NCBI GenBank assembly: GCA_965372355.1
Contig: CBDVBZ010000121.1
Coordinates: forward strand, 1 to 10,379
Length of the DNA stretch: 10,379 nt
From: CBDVBZ01 sp965372355
GTDB taxonomy: Bacteria; Krumholzibacteriota; Krumholzibacteriia; WVZY01
Direction of reading: 5' to 3'
The position numbers were made by a program, and so were the translations under genes. Below the pieces are notes generated by a model that did no database searches, was not told where the DNA came from, and saw only the letters and a program-made list of their open reading frames with translations. The first letter of the stretch is position 1; each line of letters begins with the position of its first letter. This document shows, piece after piece, positions 1 to 6,496 of the stretch.

Positions 1-47
1 ACGATGCTCAACATGACCTCCCGTTTGAGCCGGCGCGGGCGAAATCA

Positions 48-150
48 CTCGAAGGAAAACTGGCGATTGGGCCAGACCATATCACATTACACGGTTCTCG
101 AACCAGCCGTTTGACCGGTGGCAGGGGCAGTTTCTTCCTGCCCGGCCGAA
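48..150 (+). pseudogene. Decayed 5' end of a Ser/Thr protein kinase gene
   Basis: Codons 67-102 read LGQTISHYTVLE, matching the first residues of the intact kinase at 1218 (IGQTISHYKILE) at 9 of 12 positions, with two more conservative. Most matching codons differ at the third base, so this descends from a paralogue and is not a fresh copy. A stop follows at 112-114. One base further along, in the +1 frame, positions 117-137 read GGRGSFF, lining up with the glycine loop GGMGVVY of the kinase. The distance between the two matching blocks is one base longer here than in the intact gene, so a single-base insertion explains the frame change. The match extends weakly upstream to the ribosome-binding region (CTCGAAGG at 48-55), where the start codon is lost, and downstream to GGCCGA at 144-149. 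No kinase sequence follows. Homology is seen by eye; the label remnant is an inference. Confidence 0.62.
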
Positions 151-207
151 TCTCCGCAGGATCATCGCTGGAATCCCGTGCTCGCATGGTGGGAGGAGAT
201 CATCCGC

Positions 208-236
208 TTGGAGCGTCGGGTCCGATGGCATACAAT
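208..236 (+). promoter_or_regulatory. Probable sigma-70-type promoter of the hydrolase gene
   Basis: TTGGAG (208-213) and TACAAT (231-236) are separated by exactly 17 bases. Each box resembles the housekeeping consensus (TTGACA, TATAAT). Transcription would begin near 243, giving a leader of only about 13 bases that still contains the full Shine-Dalgarno GGAGGTGAT at 245-253. Sigma specificity in this organism is unknown, so this is a pattern match only. Confidence 0.45.
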
Positions 237-255
237 GGAAGAACGGAGGTGATCG

Positions 256-951
256 ATGATATCCAATCACGCACGCAGCATCTTAACCCCTGCGCGACTG
301 AGCAAGATCGGCCCGGCGCTCGCCGTGCTCATGGTCGCGCGTCGGCGCGAGATCGGGGCGATGGTCATTGTGTTCTTGATCATGCTGGCTTTTGTTTCGG
401 TTCCCGCGTACGCACAATCGACCCGGAAGATGGATGCCAGGACGGCGCTGCTCATTATAGACATTCAGGAGTTCTATTTTCCCGGCGGAGCCGTTCCCCT
501 GGACAAACCCGAGGCGGCGAGCCAAAACGTGGGCAGACTACTCGAGAGGTTCCGAGCGGAGGATCGAATGGTCGTCCACATCGGACACAATGTCACCAAA
601 GAGAAAGCATTTCACGAAGACGTGATGCCTCGGGACGGTGAGAAGATCTTTATCAAGGACGAGGTCAGCGCCTTCAACGGCACCGATCTGGAGGAATACC
701 TTCGGGAGAACAAGATCGACAGGTTGGTGATCTGCGGTATGCAGACCCACATGTGTGTCGAGGGAGCGGTTCGGGCAGCGTATGATCTGGGGTTCGAGTG
801 CATCCTGGTTGGTGACGCCTGTGCTACGCGAACTCTGGAATTCGAAGACAGGAGCATCGAGGCCGCGGAGGTTCACGACTCCACGTTGAGTTCCCTCAAC
901 GGTGCGTACGCAACGGTGGTCGATACGGAGACATTTCTGAAAACATACTGA
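256..951 (+). CDS. Exported isochorismatase-family cysteine hydrolase
   Basis: The 231-residue protein carries an isochorismatase-like (cysteine hydrolase) domain from about residue 62 to the end. The presumed catalytic triad is D69 (in LLIIDIQ), K134 (in IKDEVSAFNGTDL) and C167 (in CGMQTHMCVEGA). This family hydrolyses amides or vinyl ethers (nicotinamidase, N-carbamoylsarcosine amidase, isochorismatase); the substrate here cannot be told. ATG 256 has an ideal Shine-Dalgarno, GGAGGTGAT, 5 bases upstream. Residues 36-50 are a hydrophobic stretch followed by VPAYA-QS, a good signal-peptidase site after A53, so the enzyme is predicted to be secreted or periplasmic. An internal ATG at 361 would give a compact signal peptide but has only a weak ribosome site; starting at 256 adds a long, arginine-rich n-region. 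The gene stands alone, with its own promoter and a downstream hairpin. Family call is firm; export is likely. Confidence 0.9.
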   Translation: MISNHARSILTPARLSKIGPALAVLMVARRREIGAMVIVFLIMLAFVSVPAYAQSTRKMDARTALLIIDIQEFYFPGGAVPLDKPEAASQNVGRLLERFRAEDRMVVHIGHNVTKEKAFHEDVMPRDGEKIFIKDEVSAFNGTDLEEYLRENKIDRLVICGMQTHMCVEGAVRAAYDLGFECILVGDACATRTLEFEDRSIEAAEVHDSTLSSLNGAYATVVDTETFLKTY

Positions 952-975
952 CAACCGGATAGCGACTTAGACAAT

Positions 976-1017
976 AACGGCGCTGCGGTGAGTCCCCCAC
1001 AACGCCGTTTGTGCTTT
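976..1017 (+). terminator. Terminator-like hairpin, copy A of a repeat
   Basis: This lies 25 bases after the hydrolase stop. AACGGCG (976-982) pairs with CGCCGTT (1003-1009). An inner stem pairs TGCGG (984-988) with CCACA (997-1001), with one C-A mismatch, and the tail is TTTGTGCTTT (1008-1017). Positions 979-1017 match 3601-3639 at 37 of 39 bases, including the loop, so this is one copy of a repeated element and not just a chance terminator. The T tract is interrupted, so termination strength is uncertain. Confidence 0.55.
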
Positions 1018-1116
1018 GATCGATGCGCGTCCTGAACAATCCCCGGAATGGAATTCGCCCGGGAAGCCATCGCGTTCCCCCTTAATGACTTCCCGCAGTG
1101 CCTCCGATTGCATTCT

Positions 1117-1144
1117 TTGATCACGTCGCCGTTCCTGTTATAAT
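1117..1144 (+). promoter_or_regulatory. Probable sigma-70-type promoter of the kinase gene
   Basis: TTGATC (1117-1122) and a perfect TATAAT (1139-1144) are spaced by 16 bases. The expected start of transcription is near 1151, leaving a leader of about 67 bases before ATG 1218. The leader contains the 8-base palindrome GGTGCACC (1190-1197) and a GCAAA/TTTGC pair (1155-1159, 1185-1189) that could form a loose stem. No known riboswitch is recognised. Confidence 0.6.
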
Positions 1145-1217
1145 ATCGATTGGTGCAAATACTCACCCTTAGCTAACACGCCTCTTTGCGGTGCACCGAT
1201 CTCTCGGAGGAGAAGAG

Positions 1218-3560
1218 ATGATCGGTCAAACGATATCGCATTACAAGATCCTCGAAGAACTCGGTGCCGGTGGAATGGGTGTGGTGTACAAGGCCGAGGA
1301 TACGAAGCTCAAGCGCATTGTCGCCTTGAAGTTCCTCCCTCCCGAACTGACCCGCGACAAAGATGCCAAGACCCGCTTCATTCATGAAGCTCAGGCGGCC
1401 TCCGCCCTCCAACACAACAACATCTGCGCGATCCATGAGATCGACGAGACTCCGGATGGTCGACTCTTCATAAGCATGGACTGCTACGAGGGGGAGACAC
1501 TGAAGGAGAAAATCGCCAGGGGACCCCTGCCTGTGGAGGAGGCAATGGACATTGTATCCCAGGTGGCCGCGGGGCTCTCGGAAGCACATGCCGCTGGAAT
1601 GGTTCACAGAGACATCAAACCGGCCAACACGGTGGTGACCGACAAAGGGGTCGTGAAGATTCTGGATTTCGGTCTGGCGAAGCTCACCGGGCAGACAAAG
1701 GTAACCAAAACGGGGACGACGGTGGGGACGGTGGCCTACATGAGTCCCGAACAAGCTAGAGGAGGCGAGACAGACTCCCGCTCCGACATCTGGTCGTTGG
1801 GCGTGATGCTCTACGAGATGCTGACCGGTCGGTTGCCGTTTCGGGGCGAGGTGGAGCCGGCGATGTTGTACTCGATCATGAACGAAGACCCCGAACCGGT
1901 GACGAAGACGCGCGGCGAGGTGCCGATCGTTCTGGAAGACATCATTGAAAAGGCGCTGGCGAAGGATCCGGCGAAGCGCTACGAGACGATGGACGGGCTC
2001 TTATCCGATCTGGAAGCGCTACGGGATCGGATCACGCTGGGGATCAAGGAGCGGCGCTTTCGCGCACTGCGGAGGCTCAAGCGCCGGAAGCGGCTGGCGG
2101 TGGGGACGGCGGCGGCGGTTGTCGTGGTGGCGGCAACGGTGTTGGTGCAAGTGTTTCACACCCGGAGCATGGCGATCGACTCGGTGGCGGTGTTGCCGTT
2201 TGTGAACCTGTCGGGGGATGAGGAACAGGAGTACTTCTCGGATGGGATGACGGAGGCGCTCATTAACGAGCTTGGGCAGATTGGCGAGTTGACTGTCATC
2301 TCCCGAACCTCGGTGATGCGGTACAAGGAAACCGACAAAACGCTCCCCGAGATTGCACGCGAGTTGAATGTGGATGCAGTGGTGGAGGCCTCGGTGTTGC
2401 GCAGTGGGGACCAAGTGCGGATCACGGCCCAGCTGATCCGTGCGAACCCGGAGCGTCAGATGTGGGCGGAGAGTTACGAACGGGACGCACGGGATGTGCT
2501 CTTACTTCACAGCGAGGTGGCGCGGGCGATTGCTGGCGAAATCCAGGTCACGCTGACGCCACAGGAGCAGGCACGACTGGCAAGCGTCCGAGTGGTGAGC
2601 CCCGAAGCCTACGACCTTTACCTCAGGGGCAAGCACCACTATTACAAGATGACGAAGGAAGGCGCAGAAAAAGGTATCGAGTACTTCCACCAGGCGATCG
2701 AGGCGGATTCCAGTTACGCTCCGGCTTATGCGATGCTGGCAGCCGTCTACGAGTGGTATTCGTTTTTGGGTTATCTGCCGCAAGAAGAGGCTTACGCCAA
2801 ATGCACGGCGCTCATTGAAAAAGCTCTAGAGATTGATGACACGCTCGCAGAAGCGTACATGGCGTTGGCAGGTGTCAAAGGGTATTTTCTTTGGGATTGG
2901 ATCGGGGCAGAAACAGAATTCAAGAGATCCTTTGAGCTCAATCCGGGGCTTTCCGATGCCCATTGTGAATATGCGTGGGGGCTGATGGCGTGGGGGCGCA
3001 CCGAGGAAGCGCTTGCGGAGGCCGAGCGCTGTCTGGAGCTCGATCCTCTTGGGTATTTGCCGAACTGGGTGATGTCCCACATGTATTGCCTCGCGCGCCA
3101 GTACGATCAAGCGATAGCACAAACGCAGCGGATGATCGAGCTGGAGCTGAATGTTCCCCAACCATACCATGACCTCGCGACGGTATATGAGCAAGTAGGG
3201 AGGTATGAAGACGCGATCGAGGCTCGCCGACAGTTCATGACCCTCTCGGGTTCGCCGCCCGGGAAGATAGCGGCAATGGATAGCGCCTACAGTGAGTCGG
3301 GACCTGAGGGTTACTGGAGGTGGCGTCTGGAGGGATTGAAGGACCAGTATGACCGCTATCCATCCGTCGTTGCCATGTACTATGCGCAGCTCGGTGAAAG
3401 GGATCAGGCAATCGCCTGGCTGGAAAGGGCCTACGAGAGGCACGACGGGTGGTTGTATTTGCTAAAGGTGCACCCACTCTTGGATCCGCTGCGAGACGAT
3501 CCGCGCTACAAAGATCTCGTGCGCCGCATGAACTTCCCGGAAGACGAGGGTAGAGAGTAG
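1218..3560 (+). CDS. Membrane Ser/Thr protein kinase with TolB-N/FlgO-like and TPR domains
   Basis: A 780-residue PknB-type kinase. Kinase domain about 9-275: glycine loop GAGGMGVV (16-23), ATP-binding K38, helix-C E57, catalytic loop HRDIKPAN (130-137), DFG (150-152) and SPE (176-178), so all key residues are present and it should be active. A basic stretch (about 276-292) leads into a single membrane helix (about 293-313). Residues 322-454 are the TolB amino-terminal/FlgO-like domain (VAVLPFVNLSGDEEQEYFSDG), and TPR-like repeats run from about 461 to 680, with a final one near 716-770. The expected topology is a cytoplasmic kinase and a periplasmic domain plus TPRs, presumably sensing or binding proteins. 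ATG 1218 is chosen because GGAGGAG lies at 1206-1212; GTG 1191 is in frame but would add nine residues absent from the family start MIGQTISHY. The gene is monocistronic, with its own promoter and terminator. Its partner and substrates are unknown. Confidence 0.95.
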   Translation: MIGQTISHYKILEELGAGGMGVVYKAEDTKLKRIVALKFLPPELTRDKDAKTRFIHEAQAASALQHNNICAIHEIDETPDGRLFISMDCYEGETLKEKIARGPLPVEEAMDIVSQVAAGLSEAHAAGMVHRDIKPANTVVTDKGVVKILDFGLAKLTGQTKVTKTGTTVGTVAYMSPEQARGGETDSRSDIWSLGVMLYEMLTGRLPFRGEVEPAMLYSIMNEDPEPVTKTRGEVPIVLEDIIEKALAKDPAKRYETMDGLLSDLEALRDRITLGIKERRFRALRRLKRRKRLAVGTAAAVVVVAATVLVQVFHTRSMAIDSVAVLPFVNLSGDEEQEYFSDGMTEALINELGQIGELTVISRTSVMRYKETDKTLPEIARELNVDAVVEASVLRSGDQVRITAQLIRANPERQMWAESYERDARDVLLLHSEVARAIAGEIQVTLTPQEQARLASVRVVSPEAYDLYLRGKHHYYKMTKEGAEKGIEYFHQAIEADSSYAPAYAMLAAVYEWYSFLGYLPQEEAYAKCTALIEKALEIDDTLAEAYMALAGVKGYFLWDWIGAETEFKRSFELNPGLSDAHCEYAWGLMAWGRTEEALAEAERCLELDPLGYLPNWVMSHMYCLARQYDQAIAQTQRMIELELNVPQPYHDLATVYEQVGRYEDAIEARRQFMTLSGSPPGKIAAMDSAYSESGPEGYWRWRLEGLKDQYDRYPSVVAMYYAQLGERDQAIAWLERAYERHDGWLYLLKVHPLLDPLRDDPRYKDLVRRMNFPEDEGRE

Positions 3561-3599
3561 AGACGAAACACCGTCGATGAAACGGACGCTAAACAGCAG

Positions 3600-3639
3600 C
3601 GGCGCTGCGGTGAGTCCCCCGCAACGCCGTTTCTGCTTT
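3600..3639 (+). terminator. Terminator hairpin, copy B of the repeat
   Basis: This lies 39 bases after the kinase stop and between convergent genes. CGGCG (3600-3604) pairs with CGCCG (3625-3629); after one C-A mismatch, TGCGG (3606-3610) pairs with CCGCA (3619-3623), leaving an 8-base loop. The tail is TTTCTGCTTT (3630-3639). Read on the minus strand the same stem is followed by CTGCTGTTT, so it may also terminate the ParA gene ending at 3679. It is nearly identical to 979-1017. Confidence 0.65.
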
Positions 3640-3678
3640 CACCGACGCGCTCTGTTACCGCACGCGCACGGGTTTCGA

Positions 3679-4554
3679 TCATACTGCTACGCTGTTTGCG
3701 AAGTCGGCGGTGATCACGCCTCGCTCCACTTTAAACATCGTATTCGCTTTGGCAATCCGACCCATGATCTCGAGCGTGAGATTCAGATAGTCTTCGGCGC
3801 CAAAACTTCTCGGGCGGTAGCTAAAGATATCTTTGCCAAAGCGTGGCGACTCGGCCAGAACGATATTCTCGCGGATCATCGTGTCCAGGAGCAGCGCGCC
3901 AAAGCGTTCCCTCAGCGTTTGCACGACGGTCCGGTTCAACACCTTCCTGCCGTCAAAACGCGTGGCGATCAACCCACCGATCGTCAGATCGAGGTTCAGC
4001 TCGCCGGTTACGGTTTCGATCTTTGCCAGCAGATGCTCGAGGCTTTCGAGGGCAAGAAACTCCGTCTGGACGGGGATAAATACCTTTTGAGCCGCAGCCA
4101 GGGCGTTGACCGACATCAGCCCGAGACTCGGAGCGCAATCAAACAGAATGTAGTCATAATTGTCACTGACTTTGTCCATGGCCTTTTTTAGCAGCAATTC
4201 TTTGTCGGACGAATGCAGCAAGACGCTCTCGGCGTCAACAAAATCGAGATTCGATGGAATCACCGAAAGCGACAGCTGCGAGTCCTGGCCATTGATACTG
4301 AGGCGGGCCCTCAGCGTCTTCTTTATAATCGCTCCCCGCGGATGGATGTCGCCGCGCAGAACGTCATATATGGTTTTGTTGACTTCGTTCGATTCCATGC
4401 CCAGGAAACTCGTCAGGTGACCCTGAGGATCGAGGTCCACGATGAGAACCCGTTTTCCCATGATCGCGAGTCCCGCGCCGACGTTCACAACCGATGTGGT
4501 TTTGCCCACGCCACCTTTTTGATTCAGAAAGGCTGCCGTCTCTGGATGGTGCAT
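3679..4554 (-). CDS. ParA/Soj-family ATPase, no ParB nearby
   Basis: A 291-residue ParA/MinD-superfamily ATPase. The deviant Walker A KGGVGKTT (13-20) contains the signature lysine K13 and catalytic-site K18. The A' motif is VDLDPQG (39-45), and Walker B is the ILFDCAPS stretch with D139. These proteins dimerise on ATP and position DNA or large complexes; chromosomal partition members work with ParB and parS. ATG 4554 is chosen because GGGAGGG lies just upstream (4558-4564) and the conserved fold begins at residue 6; the reading frame stays open to 5001, but that part overlaps the transporter gene and has no family resemblance. The region 60-110 looks longer than in compact Soj proteins and the last 20 residues form an extra tail. 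The gene follows the AbgT gene by 134 bases on the same strand. No parB or parS is visible, so it is an orphan here and its cargo is unknown. Confidence 0.92.
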   Translation of the reverse strand: MHHPETAAFLNQKGGVGKTTSVVNVGAGLAIMGKRVLIVDLDPQGHLTSFLGMESNEVNKTIYDVLRGDIHPRGAIIKKTLRARLSINGQDSQLSLSVIPSNLDFVDAESVLLHSSDKELLLKKAMDKVSDNYDYILFDCAPSLGLMSVNALAAAQKVFIPVQTEFLALESLEHLLAKIETVTGELNLDLTIGGLIATRFDGRKVLNRTVVQTLRERFGALLLDTMIRENIVLAESPRFGKDIFSYRPRSFGAEDYLNLTLEIMGRIAKANTMFKVERGVITADFANSVAV

Positions 4555-4592
4555 CTTCCCTCCCACGATTTCTGGTTTAAGAGCTGCAGGGT

Positions 4593-4623
4593 ATACGCCG
4601 TCAGGATGGCGCAGATGGCGTAT
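4593..4623. repeat. Inverted repeat upstream of the ParA gene
   Basis: ATACGCC (4593-4599) and GGCGTAT (4617-4623) form a 7-base inverted repeat around a 17-base spacer. It lies 39-69 bases before the ParA start, where an operator or a leader hairpin could sit. No T run follows on either strand, so it is not a terminator. It could be chance. Confidence 0.3.
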
Positions 4624-4688
4624 CGTCGCACCGAATCCGCGATTCTTGCAATGGTTTTTTTTGGGATGTTTTTGTGGTTTCCGGACGA

Positions 4689-6242
4689 TCAGGACGGCAG
4701 GTAGATCGGGGCGCCCGGACCCACCGGCCAGCCGAATATCATCCAGATCACGAGCAGTACGATCCAGACAAGGAGAAACACCACAGTATACGGCAGCATC
4801 GTGGCGATTACGGTGCCGATACCGGCTTTTTCGTCGTAGCGCGCCATGAATGCCACGATCAACGCGAAGTAGGACATCATTGGCGCAATAATGTTGGTCG
4901 TGCTGTCGCCGATGCGGTAGGCGACCTGCGTGAACTCGGGCGAGAGGGGGGTGTCGAGGAGCATGAACATGGGTATAAAGACGGGGGCCATAAGGGCCCA
5001 TTTGGCCGACGCGCTACCCATAAAGAGGTTCAGGAAGCCGGCGATCAGTACGAATGCGATGACAAGGGGGATCGATTCCAGCCCGGACTGGTTCAATAAT
5101 GCCGCGCCCTTTACGGCGACGATCAGCCCCAGGTTGGTCTCATTGAAATAGGCCACGAACTGGGATGCAAAAAAGATCAGGACCATGTACAAGGCCAGCG
5201 TCTTCATCGCGCTGGCCATGCCGTTCACGACGTCTGTATCGCTCCTGTACGTGCCGGCCCCGATCCCGTAGGCGATTCCGCACCCGCCGAAGACAATAAA
5301 GACCAGGGCGACGATGCCCGAGAGAAACGGCGAGTGCAACAGACCGCCGGTCTCCGGGTTGCGCAAAAATCCGTTCGCGGGCACGGTACCGAGCAGCAGA
5401 ATGACCGTGATCGCGGCCAGCGTGATAACGGCGTTGCGCATACCCCGGCGTTCCTCGGGGGAGAGCTGTTTGATTTCTTCCGGTTTTTCCTCCCCCTTGT
5501 ACTTGCCGAGACGCGGGATGACGATCCGCTCGGTCACGTATGTGCCCGCCGCGGCGATGAAGAACGTGGAAACCACCATGAAGTAGTAGTTGCACGCGGG
5601 GTTGACGAGGTATTCCGGGTCGACGATATGGGCCGCCTCCTGCGATAGCCCGGACAGAAGCGGGTCGATAGTCCCGAGCAGCAGGTTGGCGCTGTAGCCA
5701 CCGGACACCCCGGCGAAGGCCGCCGCAAGCCCGGCAATCGGGTGTCTCCCCGCCGCCAGAAAAATAATCCCGGCCAGTGGGACGAGCAGCACGTAGCCGA
5801 TCTCGCTCGCCGTGTTGGAGATAACCCCCGCAAGCACGATCACATATGTGAGCAGGCGCTGCGGGGCCGAGAGCACCAGCTGCCTCAAAACGGCGCCGAT
5901 GAGCCCGCTTCCCTCCGCAATCCCGATGCCCAGCATCGCAACCAGCACCGTGCCCAGTGGGGCGAATCCGGTAAAATTGGTCACCATGGATGTGAGGAGG
6001 TAGTGAATGCCGCTTATGGAGACGAGGTTGTTGGGACGGATGATCTCACCCGTACCGGGGTGCGTGACCGACAGGTTCAAGAGAGTCGTAATGCCGGACA
6101 CGACGATTGCCAGCAACGCCATGATGGCAAAGAGCGAGGCGGGGTGTGGCAGCGCGTTGCCGCCCTTCTCGACGATCGTGAGGAAACGCGAGATCAGTTG
6201 TTTGGATCCCAGCTTTTCTCTCAGGTTGGAAAACGTGGCCAT
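4689..6242 (-). CDS. AbgT-family transporter (p-aminobenzoyl-glutamate/antimetabolite)
   Basis: A 517-residue integral membrane protein of the AbgT family, which includes E. coli AbgT (p-aminobenzoyl-glutamate uptake) and MtrF/YdaH (sulfonamide efflux). Family hallmarks are visible in order: VEKGGNALPHP (24-34), the re-entrant loop SGGYSANLLLGTIDPLLSG (from 180), GSASAKWALMAPVF (from 409) and RIGDSTTNIIAP (from 443). Many hydrophobic segments cover the whole length, and total size fits the family. ATG 6242 is preferred because AAAGG sits about 7 bases upstream; an in-frame GTG at 6248 lacks a ribosome site. Direction and substrate cannot be decided from sequence: import of folate breakdown product or export of antifolates are both known in the family. 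No abgA/abgB amidohydrolase genes are nearby, which argues mildly against the E. coli-type uptake role. No terminator is seen before the ParA gene downstream, so read-through is possible. Confidence 0.95.
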   Translation of the reverse strand: MATFSNLREKLGSKQLISRFLTIVEKGGNALPHPASLFAIMALLAIVVSGITTLLNLSVTHPGTGEIIRPNNLVSISGIHYLLTSMVTNFTGFAPLGTVLVAMLGIGIAEGSGLIGAVLRQLVLSAPQRLLTYVIVLAGVISNTASEIGYVLLVPLAGIIFLAAGRHPIAGLAAAFAGVSGGYSANLLLGTIDPLLSGLSQEAAHIVDPEYLVNPACNYYFMVVSTFFIAAAGTYVTERIVIPRLGKYKGEEKPEEIKQLSPEERRGMRNAVITLAAITVILLLGTVPANGFLRNPETGGLLHSPFLSGIVALVFIVFGGCGIAYGIGAGTYRSDTDVVNGMASAMKTLALYMVLIFFASQFVAYFNETNLGLIVAVKGAALLNQSGLESIPLVIAFVLIAGFLNLFMGSASAKWALMAPVFIPMFMLLDTPLSPEFTQVAYRIGDSTTNIIAPMMSYFALIVAFMARYDEKAGIGTVIATMLPYTVVFLLVWIVLLVIWMIFGWPVGPGAPIYLPS

Positions 6243-6347
6243 CGGCACCTTTCAAGCACGGGTAATTTGCGAAGGCTACCGGATAATCGGCTTTCGGGCA
6301 ACCCATTCGTTGTTGCTGTACACGCGGCCGAAATTCGGTTAAAATTA

Positions 6348-6379
6348 AGAGGTGTTCCAAAGGCACATCCAGCACCTCT
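6348..6379. promoter_or_regulatory. Inverted repeat in the divergent intergenic region
   Basis: AGAGGTG (6348-6354) and CACCTCT (6373-6379) form a perfect 7-base inverted repeat with an 18-base spacer. It lies between the diverging AbgT and metallopeptidase genes and directly after an A/T-rich stretch with a possible -10 box, TAAAAT (6340-6345). No well-spaced -35 box was found. It could be an operator for a dimeric regulator; this is inference. Confidence 0.35.
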
Positions 6380-6434
6380 CTAGCAGTTGTTCTACTGGTC
6401 AGTCCGATGAAATGACGCTTTAGGCATCCCGCTA

Positions 6435-6455
6435 CCGGACCTTCCCAAGGTTCGG
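6435..6455 (+). other. Compact hairpin in the metallopeptidase leader
   Basis: CCGGACCTT (6435-6443) pairs with AAGGTTCGG (6447-6455) with a single G-T wobble around a CCC loop. It ends 41 bases before the ATG and has no T run, so it is not an intrinsic terminator. If transcription starts near 6350, it would lie in the leader RNA and might stabilise it or affect translation. Confidence 0.35.
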
Positions 6456-6496
6456 CGAGCGTGTGATGGAGACGATCTGCCTCAGGAGGCCCACTC

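Noticed and set aside
125..143. GGGCAG/CTGCCC hairpin with a 7-base loop as a terminator
   Set aside because: The stem has only 6 pairs and no T run follows; it falls in the decayed kinase glycine-loop region, which explains the sequence better.
111..641. Plus-strand open frame overlapping the hydrolase gene
   Set aside because: Its body is out of frame with the clear isochorismatase domain. Only its first residues are meaningful, as the frame-shifted part of the kinase remnant.
1042..1063. CCCGG/CCGGG inverted repeat between hydrolase and kinase genes
   Set aside because: Five-base GC-only arms are expected by chance in this composition.
873..1166. Minus-strand open frame across the hydrolase end and the intergenic region
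   Set aside because: It has no family resemblance and runs through the repeat hairpin and the kinase promoter.
4652..4661. Run of T on the plus strand between the two minus-strand genes, as a terminator
   Set aside because: Both adjacent genes are on the minus strand, where it reads as an A run, and there is no hairpin before it in either direction.
4555..5001. Extension of the ParA reading frame upstream to 5001
   Set aside because: It runs through the AbgT coding region in another frame, has no ParA-like sequence, and the good ribosome site and Walker A spacing place the start at 4554.
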